Part shown: positions 43,270 through 56,500 of the stretch, piece after piece | How positions within the stretch are numbered: the first letter of the stretch is position 1 | Layout of the letters: each line of letters begins with the position of its first letter | Made by a program: the position numbers and the translations under genes | Assembly (NCBI RefSeq): GCF_958450345.1 | Contig: NC_088782.1 | Coordinates: 122,247,980-122,311,979, forward strand | Length of the DNA stretch: 64,000 bases | Direction: 5' to 3' | DNA from: Calliphora vicina | Lineage: Eukaryota; Arthropoda; Insecta; Diptera; Calliphoridae | Notes under the pieces: model-generated | Seen by the model: only the letters and a program-made list of their open reading frames with translations | The model's database searches: none | Told to the model about the DNA's origin: nothing

Positions 43270-45960
43270 TTTCCAAAAAATATTGTATAAATATGTCTAA
43301 ACTGTTATACGGAATTTTGAAACTGTCATATATAAACATTTTGTAACTGTTATATTTAAAACAAATTTTGTATTCTCAATTTGTCAACTGTTATACAGAT
43401 TTTTTCACTGTTATACAGAATTTTCAAACTATTAATATAATTTTCTTAATAGTTTTAAATAATTCTCAACGGTTATATTTTAACAATGTTTGTCAAACGA
43501 AATTCTTTACAATTTGTCTGCCTTTTTTTTAAAGGTTCAACTGTTATACTGAATAATTTTACATTTACAAACAATGTCTCAACTTTAATTAATACTAGGC
43601 CTAATTTGTTTGTTTTATATAGAATTAATTAACTGTTATACAGTATTCTCAGCAGTTTAACTAGGCATATTTTTTAATGTTTTATTTGAGTTCTGAATTA
43701 TTAATTAATGATTTGAAAAAATTTGTTTAACGAAATTTTAAAACTATTTCTCAATTTTTCAACTGTTATAAAATTTTAAACTGTTATACTGAGTTTTTTA
43801 ACTATAAAGAATTCTCTTTGCAAAATTTTTATACTTTGCAAAATTTTTTAATTTTTTTCAGTTTATTTAAAGTGTTATACTGGATTTTTAAAACTGTTAT
43901 ATTGAATTCTTTAACTGTTATACAGAATTCTCAACTGTTATAATTTAAAATTTTTGTTAAACGAAAACTTTAAACTTTTTTACGTCTTTTGGTAACTGTT
44001 ATACTGAACTTTTCAAACTGTTATATTGTATTTTTTAACTGTTATACTTGGAAATTTTTGTTAATCGAAAATTTTTAATTTTTTTACATTTTTGGGTAAC
44101 TGTTATACTGAACTTTTCAAACTGTTATATTGTTATACTAAATTCTCAACTGTTATAATTTCCAAAAGTTTGTTACTTAATATTGTTAAACTTTTTTTTT
44201 ATCATTTTTCAACTTTTATATTAATTTTTTAACGATTATGCTGATTGTATAGAATTCGAAACTGTTATACTTTGCGAAATTTTCTTAAAAAATGTTTACA
44301 AATTTTTTTCAACTTTTTAACTGTTGTACCTATTTCATAAGCTTTTATAATAATTTTTTTTACTGTTGTAAAGATTATTTTGTAACTGTTATAAAAATTT
44401 CTTAAACTGTTATACTGAAGTTTATAACAGTAAGAGTGAATTTGGAACGGTTATACCTTAAAAAATTATTGTAATTTTATTTTAACAGTTGTACACACTT
44501 TTTAAAACTGTTATACACATTTCTTAAACTGTTATACTGAAGCATATAACAGTAAGAGTGAATTTGGAACTGTTATACCTTCGACAATTATTGTAAATTC
44601 GTTTTAGAACTGTTATACACACTTTTAAGAACTGTTATACACATTTCTTTATCTGTTATACTAAACATTTTAACTGTTATACTTATTTTATAAGCTTTTA
44701 TAATGATTTTTTTACTGTTATAAAGATACTTTTAATAATATACTGTAAAATAAACTGTTATACGAAATTTTGAAACTGTTATACACATTGCGTAAAATGT
44801 TATACTGAAGTTTATAACAGTAAGAGTGAATTTGGAACTGTTATACCTTAAAAAATTATTTAAAAAGTTGTACACACTTTTTAAAACTGTTATACACATT
44901 TCGAAAACTGTTATACTCAGATTTTTATTATACTTATATCACAAGCTTTTATAATATTTGTTTACTGTTGTAAAGATTATTTTAATTTTAAAAACTTTTT
45001 TACGAAATTATGAAACTGTTATACAAATATCTAAAACTGTTATACTGATGTTTATAACAGTATGAGTGAATTTGGAACTGTTATACATTAGAAAATTCCT
45101 GGAAATTCTTTTTCAACAATTGAACATACTTTTAGAAACTGTTATACGCATTTCTTAAACTGTTATACTGTAATTTTTAACTGTTATACTTATTTCTTAA
45201 GCTTTTATAATATTTTTTTACAGTTATAAATTTAACTTTAATGTTATAAATTAAAAAAAAAACTGTTATACCAATTTCTTTAACTGTTATACTGCAGTTT
45301 ATAACAGTAAGAATGCATTTGGAACTGTTATACAATAAAAAAAATAGTTGGAATTTCTTTATAAACCAATTTTAAATACTTTGTAAAATTGTTTCAAAAA
45401 TTTAGTAATGTGTTATACAGAAAATTTCAACTGTTATACTTATTTCATAAGCTTTTATAATAATTTTTTACTGTGGTAAAGATAATTTTAAAGTTATAAT
45501 TAAAAAAAAAAATTATTCGAAATTTCGAAACTGTTATACAAATTTTATAAACTGTTATACTAAAGATTATAACAGAAATAGTGAATTTGGAACTGTTATA
45601 CCTTAGACAATTACTGGAAATTCTTTTTGAAACAGTTATACACATTTCTTAAACTGTTATACTGCAAATTTTAACTGTTATATTTATTTCATTAGCTTTT
45701 CTAATATTTTTTTTTTACTGTTATACAAAATTTTTAAACTGTTATACTGAAGTTCATAACAATTTGGAACTGTTATACCTGTTATTCTTAGAAATTCTTT
45801 TTAAAACTGTTATACTGCATTTTATAGCAGTAAGAGTGAATTTCAAACTGTTATACTTTAGAAAATTTATTGAAAGTAAAGTTGAAACTATTATACATAC
45901 ACTCTTAAAACTGTTATACGATTTTAATAACTTGTTACGCCTTTTTTATAAATTACCATA
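43270..45960. repeat. AACTGTTATAC motif field
   Basis: Many dozens of AACTGTTATAC (or one-base variants) at irregular short spacing over 2.7 kb. From 44400 on, a larger unit of about 250 bp appears, marked by TATAACAGTAAGAGTGAATT (near 44424, 44545, 44812, 45050, 45299, 45567, 45822). In each larger unit a reverse copy (ATAACAG) sits beside forward copies. Open frames here are repeat shadows. Confidence 0.92.
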
Positions 45961-46964
45961 CTGATTTTGTAACTGTTTGATTTCTGTCTGATTTTGGAAA
46001 TGTTAAAGAAAACATCGAAATATTAAAAAGGCTTTAAATAATAGCAAAATTGTCCAAATATTAAACAAATTTATATAAATCATACGCCAGAGTGTCCAAA
46101 ACATAATATTAATCATATGTCACATAGTAAGAATCGCAAAAATTACAAAAAATTATAATTGAATTTATATTTCGCAAAAATGGTAATGAATACAAATTTT
46201 CTAAACTACAAACCCGATAGAAAAACAATGTAGATGGAAATTATAGAGAAAGAACTAACATTTCATATTAATCTTAAAGATATACAGTCCCCCAATCCCC
46301 ATTGTGCAAAATTCTGTTATAAAAATTTAAAATTTTTTCTTTTATCAGATATTAAATATTTAAGAAATAACTTTTACTAAGACTTGTTAGATATCTGGGC
46401 TAAAATCATTCTATAATTCTTTTAAATTCTTGCTTATTTTCCAAGTGTTTTTCAAAAAAATATCTTTATTTCCAATTATTATTATTTGTCTCCAAATAAT
46501 TCATTTACAATAATATAATTTATTCGATTTATTTATTTTTTTGCTTTCTCCATATAACAAATTTGTAAATGACATGTTATTTATACAAAAAAATATTTCA
46601 CATTTTTTTTTCAATGAAATAATTGTGGTTTTTCTTGTCTTGCTAACTAAACATTTATTGAAAAAAAAAATTATATTTTTCTATAGAAAATTTAAATAAA
46701 TAACAAATTTGTCAATAGGATTACAAGTGTAATTGCATGTGAGTAGGTCTGCAACACAAAAAAAAAAAGAATTAAAAATAAATTAATACAATTGTGAGGG
46801 CATACAATATGATAAATTATTTTTATGGCAAAGTTTTCTTGTTTGCTTTTATGAAATTTACAAAACTGAAGGCTGGCATAATTTGTAATAGGTATATTAG
46901 GTAACCTTATAAATTAAAAAGAAATAATATTTAAACAAATAATTTTATATTTATGGGGGTCATC

Positions 46965-47840
46965 TCTGTTACCCTGTAACACTGTCAGTGTTTATACAGG
47001 GTGGTTATAAATTACATTTTCTGAAAGCTTGACTTCTTTTCTATAATTTTCCCATACATTATTTTTAATTTGCTGCAGTAGTTTAGAAGATTTTATAATT
47101 TTTAGCAATTTTTGCTAGGGAGCGTATGATTGATATTAATTTTTGAAAAATTTTAAAATCATCTTTGACACCCTGTAACACTGTTAGTGTTTATACAGGG
47201 TGGTTATAAATTACATTTTCTGAAAGCTTGGCTGCTTTTCTATAATTTTGCTATACATTATTTTTAATTTGGTCCAGCTGTTTAGAAGATTTTATAATAT
47301 TTAACAATTTTTGCTAGGGAGCGTATGATTGATATTAATTTTTGAAATATTTAAAAATAGATGAAATAACTCTTTAAGGCATAAAACTAGTTTGGCTTTT
47401 GTTTTCACGTAAAAAAAACTTATTAAAAACATCTGTTTATATAAGGAGGTTTTGGTTTATAATAGTCATTTTCCATACTAGAGGTGGTCAACTTTGACAC
47501 CCTGTAACTCGGTCAATGTTTATCCAAGGTGCTTGAAAATTACATTTTCTGCTAGCTTATGTCCTGCTTTATGATTTTCCAATACATTACTTTTCATTTG
47601 GTCAAGTATTTTAAACGAATTTTTCCTTAAAGCTATTTCCATACTAGAGGTTATCAACTTTGACACCCTGTAACTTGACCAGTGTTTTCACAGGGTGCTT
47701 ACAAATAACATTTTCTGTGAGCTTGGTTCCTCCTCTACAATTTCTCTATACATAATTTTTCATTTGGTCCAGCGGTTTAAAAGAATTTAGCTAATTAGCA
47801 ATTTTTTGATTACAATGTGTAAGGGTGCGTATGATTAATA
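46965..47840. repeat. Four-unit repeat with TTTGACACCCTGTAAC
   Basis: Units begin near 46970, 47165, 47490 and 47655 with (T)GACACCCTGTAACactg, followed by CAGGGTGGTTATAAATTACA, TTTTCTGAAAGCTTG, ATACATTATTTTTAATTTG and the reverse CATACG box (AGCGTATGATTGATATTAAT). Fragments in the other orientation recur at 49978-50020 and 50280-50320 (gaactacaggaggtcaaagt). It links the box family to a compact ~190-bp unit. Confidence 0.8.
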
Positions 47841-50800
47841 TTAATTATTGGAAATATTTTTTTAAATTAAAGAAACTAGGCAAAATAAATAACATTTTAA
47901 AGCAAAATTTGTTGATTCTATAAAGCAAATCTAAAGAAATTAAAGTAAAGATATTAAATTTAGTTTAACTTTTGAATTTGCTCTAAAAATTGGTTTAAAT
48001 CCATTAAATTTTTTTCAAATTTTTTTTAGTTTTTCTTGCTGAAATTTTATTTTAATGAAAAATTGTGCTTGTGTGTTTTAAGTTACTTAATATATTTACC
48101 ATTTCCATTTTAAACTAATTCATGTTTGGATTGCGGTCAACCACTACATATCTATGCTGCCAGAAATAAAACCACTTACAATTTAATTGCATAAATCAAT
48201 TGAAAATTTTTTAAATAAATAATAAATGTGACAGAAATTACAAATGACAAATAATTAAGTTTTTGAAAAACACAACAAATTAAGGGTAAATATTTAAAAT
48301 ATTTGGTGCTGAAACACAATAAAATGGTTTGAAATAGTGAGGTATTTTTAAGGCATTTAAGAAAAATTTTAAAGGAATTTAAGTTAAGGAATGATTAAAG
48401 AATTGAAATATAGGGTTACAATTCCAAAAAATAATATCAATCATACGCCATAGTTATCTCATAATAATATCAATCATACGTCACTTAATAGGAATTAGTA
48501 AAAATGGAAATAATTAAAAATCTTTTAAACAATTAGGCCAATTGGAAAGTAATGTACAGATAAGGACCTAAGAATTCAGAAAATACAATAAATATTTACC
48601 TTGATGAAACACAGTGGATGTTACAGTGTATCAATGTTGAGTATCTCGAAGGTGAAAATTTTAGTTTTGAAAACTTTTACAAATGTGAACCAATTATAAA
48701 GAATTGTAAATTTTTGTAAAGTACAAAGGTTAACAGTAGTGTTTTCTTTGTTTTTACCAAATTTCATTGAAATCTCTGAACATTTACTATGTAAAATGTC
48801 CAAAATTCGAAACTTACTAAATAATTAATATCAATCATACGCCTCCTTGAACAAAAAATTAAATATTTTAAATTCTGCTTTAAAAAATAACAATTTTGTA
48901 ATATTTTTTGTAGCTTAATTATAAGACAATAATATATTCTTCAATTAAAATGGTTTATGATAAAATGAATTGTAAATTTACCAAGAATTTCACACAACTA
49001 AACTGTGGAAGAATTAATTCTTCCATAATAATAGTTAATTCTATTGTTATGTGGAAAATTAATTCAATTGGAAACTGTTTGATCAAACATGTGATTAAAG
49101 TTTAATTTAGTTTTCCTGCTTTCCTTTTTATAATTATAACAAAATTGTCTATAAGTATTTATATAAAATTTGGCCAAAAACACGAATGACCTAAATCATT
49201 TCCCCCTTCCCCACTCCTCAAAACGCAACATACAGCTCCCTTATGTAGTTACAAACAGCCAGAACAACTACTGACAAGTTGCCTTCAAAATGTACTCAAC
49301 AATTTCCATCAAAAACTAATTTCCTTAATTTGCAATGTTAGAACTTATTCTTGTTTCCCCCTACCCCTGCTCTTAAAACTTTTCCACAAGAAAGAAATCG
49401 CTAACAAATCAAAACTACACACTATACATATTTTTTTTGCACAAAAATATACAAAAAAAAAAAAATACATGTATATGGAAAGTTTTCTTTGCTCTTGGCA
49501 AACATACACTCAGAACTTTGTTAATTTTTAATTGAATTGTATTACAAATGTCATGTTAAACTAACAAATCAGATTAATAAAAAACAATAAAATTTTACTC
49601 ATACTCCTTGGAAAGAAGGAGACATTTTTCAGGCAACATGTGTGTCAATAAATTAGTATAGACTTTTTGCCAGTTCGTTAAGTGTTGTTTAATAAAAGTT
49701 GGCGAAAAATAATAGTGAACTAGTAACAAATATGGGCTTTAAATAATTTGAAAGCTTTAAAATATTGCGAAATATTAGCAAATTAATAACAATCATACGC
49801 CTTAGTATCTGCCAAATAATATTAATCATACGCTACTTTTAAAATTAACGAAAAAATGGTAAAATCTTGTAAACCATTTAACTGATTGATAAACAATGTA
49901 TATGAAGATTATAGAGAAGGATGTAAGCTTTCAGAAAACATAAATCTTATTTAGCTAGAAGAAATACAAACAGAACTACAGGATGTCAAAGTTGACCTCC
50001 TTGAATGTAAAACAAATTTCGCAAAAATTTTAATAAACTTTTTCTAGGCCACAAACTTCAATGCAAAACAAAGTACATGAAAATTATGGAGAAAGAAGAA
50101 AATTGTTATCAATCATACGCCACCGTGTCTTTAAAACAATATTAATCATACGTTATTTTGCAATAATCATAAGAAATGTTAATATCTTGTAAACTACACA
50201 ACCGATTGATAAACAATGTATATGCAAATTATAGAGCAGGGCCTAAGCTTTCAGAAAACCTAACTCATATTTACTTAGGTGATAAAAAAAACAGAACTAC
50301 AGGAGGTCAAAGTTGAACTCAAATGTGAAAAAAATTTAAAGTCTCTTAAAATAGTAATAATTATAAATCTTCTAAACTATAAAACCAATTGAAAAGTAAT
50401 ATACATGATATATACAGAGGAGGACCTAAGCTTTCAGAAAATATATTTATTATTTACTTTGATGAAACACACAGGGCATTACAGAGTCTCAAAGTTGAGT
50501 ATCTCTAAGGAAAAAAATTTTAGTTTTGAAAACTTTGGCAAATGTCAAACAATTATACTGAATTATACATTTTTGTAAAATATAAAATGTTAATATTAGT
50601 GTTTACTTTATTGTTACCAAATTTCATTAAAATCCCTTAACAATTACTAACCAAAAAGCACAAATTTCAAACTTACTAAAAAATTAATATCAATCATACG
50701 CCACCTAGAGTAAATATTTAAAATATTTAAAATCTATTTAAAAAATTAACAAATTGTTATATGTTTAGCACTTAATTAGAAGATAATACTTTAATTTCTT

Positions 50801-52059
50801 TAACCCAAATGAATTATAATAAAATAAATTGAAAATTCTTACAAAAATTTTGAAAATCACCTTGGTAGAGAATACATTTGCTGTAAGTTAATGAAGAAAA
50901 TAAGTTTTAGGCTAATGATTTAAATTATAATCATATCTCAGGCCTATATAACTTAAATACATAATTTTGTTATGATATTATCTTGAATCTCTAAAAATAA
51001 AAAAAAAATTAACAAAAAATTTTGAACAAATTTGTTGAAACAAAATTAAAAAAAAAAAATATTTTCAGAAACATTTTGTTTTTTTATTGGTTTAAAAGCC
51101 TAAATTGTTTTCTTTATTTTCTCTAAATTTTATTAAAATCCTTTAACATTTTCCATACAAAAATTGGTAAATTTCAAACCTACTAAAGAATTAATATCAA
51201 TCATACGTCACCTGAAAAAAATTTTAATTCTATATAAAATCTTACAAAATAAAGAAAACGAAATATGTTTTCCTTACAAATAAAACATAATACTAAGCTC
51301 TTAAAACAAATTGTTTAAAATTCCAGAAAATTCAATAAATAAACTTATGTTTAAAGCTTAAAGTAAAAAAAGTAGTTTTGTTACAAAGAAAAATCTATAG
51401 TTTTAATACTATTGTGGAAAAACCTTAAATAATTCTTAATTAGGTTTAAGATTATGACATTCAACTTTATTTAAGATGAATATAATATTAAATTTTGTTT
51501 TATTTTAAATAAATTTTAAAGATTTTAATATTCTGTATAGGTGGCGTATGATTGATATTAATTATTTACTATTTTTTTAGTTTTAAAGTTTTTGGTGGGT
51601 AAAAGTTAAGGGATTTTAATGAAATTTGGTACAAACTAAGAAAACTATTTAGGCTTTTAAATTAGTTAATTAATAAAATGCTAGTGATATTATTTTTTTA
51701 AAGTTTTTTTTGGTCCATAAATACATGATCACGAAAATGTGGAAACTTTTTAATGAATTTAAAGAAGTAAATGAGTAGCCTAGCTTGATGAAATTTTAAA
51801 TTTATTAATAATAGCTTAATTAACAAAAAATTTTCTAAATTTTTGAAAAAAAAATTTTTTTTTAAAAAAATTTTGTTTAATTTCTGGAAATTTTTTTAAA
51901 ATTTATTGGATCAAAAGTTAATGAGATTTAAGAGTATTGTATTGACTTTAATTAAACAAAAGAAAAAATTTTATTTCTTTATTATTTTAATAGCTTTTAA
52001 AGAATTAATTTTTTTTATATGGGTGACGTATGATTGATATTAATTATTGAGTATATTTG

Positions 52060-53390
52060 ATAATTTGCCTTTTTTGTTAAGCAAAAGTTAAGGGATTTCA
52101 ATGAAATTTGCTGAAAACAAAGAAAACAATTTTGGCTTTTAAACTAGCTACTTAATAAGAAGCTTCTAATATTATTCTTCAGTTTGGCAGCAACAATTTG
52201 GGAAATATTTAAATAAAATATTTTTGATATCTATTTTATTCTACTGTCTCTTACAAATTCAACTCATCTTTTAAATAATAAAAATCATTCTGTTATTGTG
52301 TGCATATTTATTCATGTTTATGACTCAATTCAAAAGAACGAAAAAAAAAACCTAAAATAAATGAAAATGTTCACGTTCGAATATATAAAACGAACACAGC
52401 GGGATTTTCATACAATGTTCGAAAAAATGAAATCATAGGCAAACACACACCTCAGTTTTAAAGGATTTTTTATACGTTTTATTCAACAACAGATAGAATA
52501 ATAAAAAGTGTTTAAATAAAACTATAAAAAAAATAAACAAATAAATATAAACAAACATGAGAGGTAGTGAAAACAAACAAGGAAATATTTTTGTTATTTT
52601 ATTGTCGGAAAAATGTATAAAATTGAGGATTGAATACAGACATACAAGTGGAGAGATTTTAAGCGGATGTAGGATTGTTAAAAAAAGGAGTGAAAGTTAG
52701 AAAAAGGATTATTTAAAATAGCTTAAGATTAGGTTTTTGTGTATTATGCTAAAAAGGAAAATGATTTTATAGTAGACATAAAAGAAAAAAGGAAAACTTA
52801 TATGGTTTTTTTTCTTTATATAGTTAAGCCTTACGAATATATACCACCATTTCAATTAATCTTTTCAATATTTTACTAAATTGGTTTCAATAAATTAATG
52901 TTTTCCCCTGAATGCATTCAATTCATTTAAAATATAAAATCTGTTTTTCCACATTTTACACGCAAAAACGAGAGAGAAAAAAAACAGGTGACTAAATAAC
53001 TAGATAAAAATCAATTTAATCGGATTAAAAACAACCGTAATAAAATTCAATTTTATTGCATTTTTACATTTTCTCTTTTACAATATTTGGCAAACATTCC
53101 TCTACACCTCAAATTTTATATAAAGCAAATGAAGCGGAATATTAAAAATACCATAAAGAAATGTGTTATTTTTATAAAAAAAATTGCAATAATGAACATA
53201 CAATAATCATTTAAATTAATGAAACACTAAAGTAAACATTTAAAATAAGTTATAGAAAGAAATAAAAAAAACTTTTTAATTTAAGCGGGGAAAATAAGAT
53301 GTTTTATGGGTAAGTTTTTATAAAAATATTATTGGCAGCTCTTTGTGTAAAAACTAATTTAAAAGCCTGAATTGTTTTCTTCATTTCCTG
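52060..53390. other. Box-free island in the CATACG field
   Basis: About 1.3 kb without the box. Contains a moderately complex segment at 52260-52460 (acgttcgaatatataaaacg) and A-rich sequence. No gene supported. Confidence 0.5.
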
Positions 53391-54399
53391 CAAGTTTCAT
53401 TAAAATCCTTTAACATTTACTAGCCCAAATGATGAAATTTCAAATTTATTAAATAATTATTATTAATCATACGCCACCCTCTAAAAAATATTCAATTATT
53501 GAAAAACGTTATAAAAATACAAAATTTATAATATTTTTTTTCGCTTAAATAAATGATAATATTATGCTCTTTAACCTAAATGGATTTTAATAAAAAACAA
53601 ATTCAAAATTGCTAAAAAATTAATAAGAATCATTTAAAAAAATATAAAATTTATGGATAACAATGACCTTCATAATTGGTATGAAAATCACTCAGTCTCT
53701 AGACAACGATTTTCCTTTATAGATAAAAGTTGAATACATTCTAAAAATTTTAATTGGCTAAATTCTTCAAAATTCCCAAATTTGTTTAAAAATATTTTCG
53801 AGTTAAAAAATTTGCTTTGTGAAAAAACTTAAAATTAATATCAAGAGATTTTTGTTGATTAACTAGATTAAAAGCCTGTATTGTTTTCTTGGTTTCCAGA
53901 AAATTTCATTAAAATCTATTAATATTTACTAACCAAACCGGCAAAATTTCAAACTTACTAAATAATTAATATCAATCATACGCCTGCACTAAAAAATTTT
54001 TAAATTCTTTAAAAATTAAAAGAAAACCAAATTTTTTAAACGATTTTTCTCTTAAATAAAATTCAATAATAGGCTCTTTAAGATGCAAACTTTTGCTTTT
54101 CAGAAAACTCTACAAATTTAAAATATTTCATTAATTCTGCAAAAATTAAATTTTTTTTTGAAATATTTTCATTAATTAATATTAAAAGAATTTTTTGGAT
54201 TAAAAAGATTTAAAGCCAGTATTGTTTTCTTGGTTCCCAGAAAATTTCATTAAAATCTATTAACATTTACTAATCAAACCTGAAAAATTTCAAACTTACT
54301 AAATAATAAATATCAATCATACGCCACCACTAAAAAATTTTAAATTCTTTAAAAATTACAAATAAAAACAAATTTTTTTAAAATTCTGTTGCTCTAAAA

Positions 54400-55500
54400 A
54401 TTTAACAATTGACAGTTGAATTCAGCTCTTTTCAACTGTGATAATATTTTAGTCCTTGACTATTAAAAATAACAATATTTATGTCAAAATATCACTTGTT
54501 TAGTGTTTATATCAGAGACAATATTTTCTATATTTTTTGTTTTACTTTTTTGGAGCAAAATAGATATTTTTAACCTATAAATTGCATTTTATGTTTGCTA
54601 CATTATCTTTTTGATGGTGTTTGTGGCCCAGAATCAGTTTGTTCGAATGTGCACGTTGTATTAATTCAGCATGAGTGGTTGCAATACGTTTTGTTTTGCC
54701 TTTTCATATTTTTATTTAAAAGAAAAAAAAAAAATGACAAACTAACTACAACAAGCCAAGCAATAAAACGGACATTGTTGAACAAAAATATTAAAAACGG
54801 AAGCGGAAAGTTAACAGCTGTTAAGGGAGGGAAGGAGGAAGAGGAAAAAAGGGAGACAGGAAAAATTGTAGAGCATATAAACAGGGTGCTGGGAATAGAC
54901 AAATTTTCATACACCCTTTATTATATTACCCTGTCTGTTTAAGACATTTTTCTTATTCACTGGCATTGAAAGCATAATAAAATTCACTTAAATCTGGTTT
55001 TTTAATCTTGTAAAAAAAATCTGTGTCTGCTTGTTTTCTTTAAATTAAAAGATCCTTTAACAAAATATTTATTTATTTCAGTGGCATTTTATTTAAAACA
55101 AATATAAAGCAAAATAAAAACTCTGTAAAAATAAGATTTATTTTTATTTTCTGAGCAGGATTCATACAGTTTTTGTTATATGTGTTCGTTTGGCCAGTGT
55201 CTGTCGTTAACACTGAATTCATTAAGGATGTTTTATTTATATTTATTTCTGTACGTTTTGCGTTTCCTTTTGGCGGAGAGAAACACACGCAAGCATAAGC
55301 AGTTACAGGCGAATTACAGTAGCTAACAAAAGAAACAAATACAAAAAATTCTAAAAAAAAAAATTTTTTTTCAGTTTGTTATTAAATTAAACTTTTGCTA
55401 ACAAATTTGCCTAAAAAATTTTTATGTTTAAATGAACTTAATATTGTTTTGTGTTAACTCAGAAAGTTTTAAAGAAAACTATTAATTTTTAAGGCTAACA
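54400..55500. other. Box-free island with less AT-rich patches
   Basis: Less AT-rich segments at 54600-54680 and 54780-54900 (purine-rich gggagggaaggaggaagagg) and 55140-55310. Open frames at 54595-54942 and 55073-55288 show no domain and overlap frames on the other strand. A diverged exon cannot be excluded, but none is supported. Confidence 0.45.
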
Positions 55501-55550
55501 ATGAGCAATATTTGAATTTTTTAAATAAATAATATTAATCATACGCCATC

Positions 55551-56500
55551 GGGCACAAATTTTATAAAACCCTAAAAAATCGTGTTAATAAAGAAAAAAT
55601 CTATGTTTTTTGGGGAATTTTTAATAAAAGCAACGAAGATTACTAAGAAAACATAGAAATTATTATAAATTTGTGTTTTTGTTACCACTACACACTGTAT
55701 TTATTTTTTATATATTTTCATATTTGTTCACATAAAAATTTATTTATATGTTTGTACAAATGTCCATGTTCTATCCCTTCCCCTGCTCAGCCATCTTCCT
55801 TTTCAACCATACTCTTAAGTGGCATGATGGTTTTTTGTGGTTGTCAAAACGGAAACGCTTGTGGTGGATTGTGAAATAATAAATGGAATAATGCACAGAT
55901 AGTGAGACGCAGCAAGGAAGCAAGAGTGGTTAAAAACATCAACCGAACGACCAACCAACCAACAAATAAAATTTTATTTACATAAATAATTAATAACCTA
56001 CAAATGAGATTTAAATAGAAATTCACACATTTTTGTGGAACAAAAAAAAAAAACAGAGACAGAGACCAACCACAGCAATGTAAGACCCTTTTAGCTCAAC
56101 AGCACAGACATTTTTAAATATAAATGCACAGAGCTTAAAATATTAAAGGCAAAAATCATTAAACAATTTCAGGTTAATACAATGTTTTAAATGGAAATTT
56201 GCCAGGCAAAATTAAGGGGAAAAATAACAACTTTATTTAAAGGAAAAACTGGATTTTTATTAAAACAAAATGAAAATGTATTTTTTGGAGAGATTTTAAA
56301 TAAGTAAGAAAGGTGATTTAAAAAGAATCTCTAATTTTTTTTGGAAAATAAAGAATTTTTTTTGTGTTCTAAAATATTTTGTTAAAAAACTGAGAAATTA
56401 ACCTCAAAAGCTTTTAGTTTATTAAATTGATTTAAAGTTTGCTTAGTTTTCTTATATCTTAGCAAATTTCATTAAAATCCCTTAACATTTACTAGGCAAA
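55551..56500. other. Spacer with C-rich patch
   Basis: 55765-55900 is unusually GC-rich for the region (tatcccttcccctgctcagc). Short frames on both strands (55671-55874, 55844-56026) lack recognisable products. A polypyrimidine tract followed by cag at 55788-55790 looks like a plus-strand acceptor, but no exon follows convincingly. Confidence 0.4.

Noticed and set aside
54595..54942. 115-codon plus-strand frame
   Set aside because: It is overlapped by a minus-strand frame over the same purine-rich DNA and has a low-complexity Lys/Glu middle; no recognisable product.
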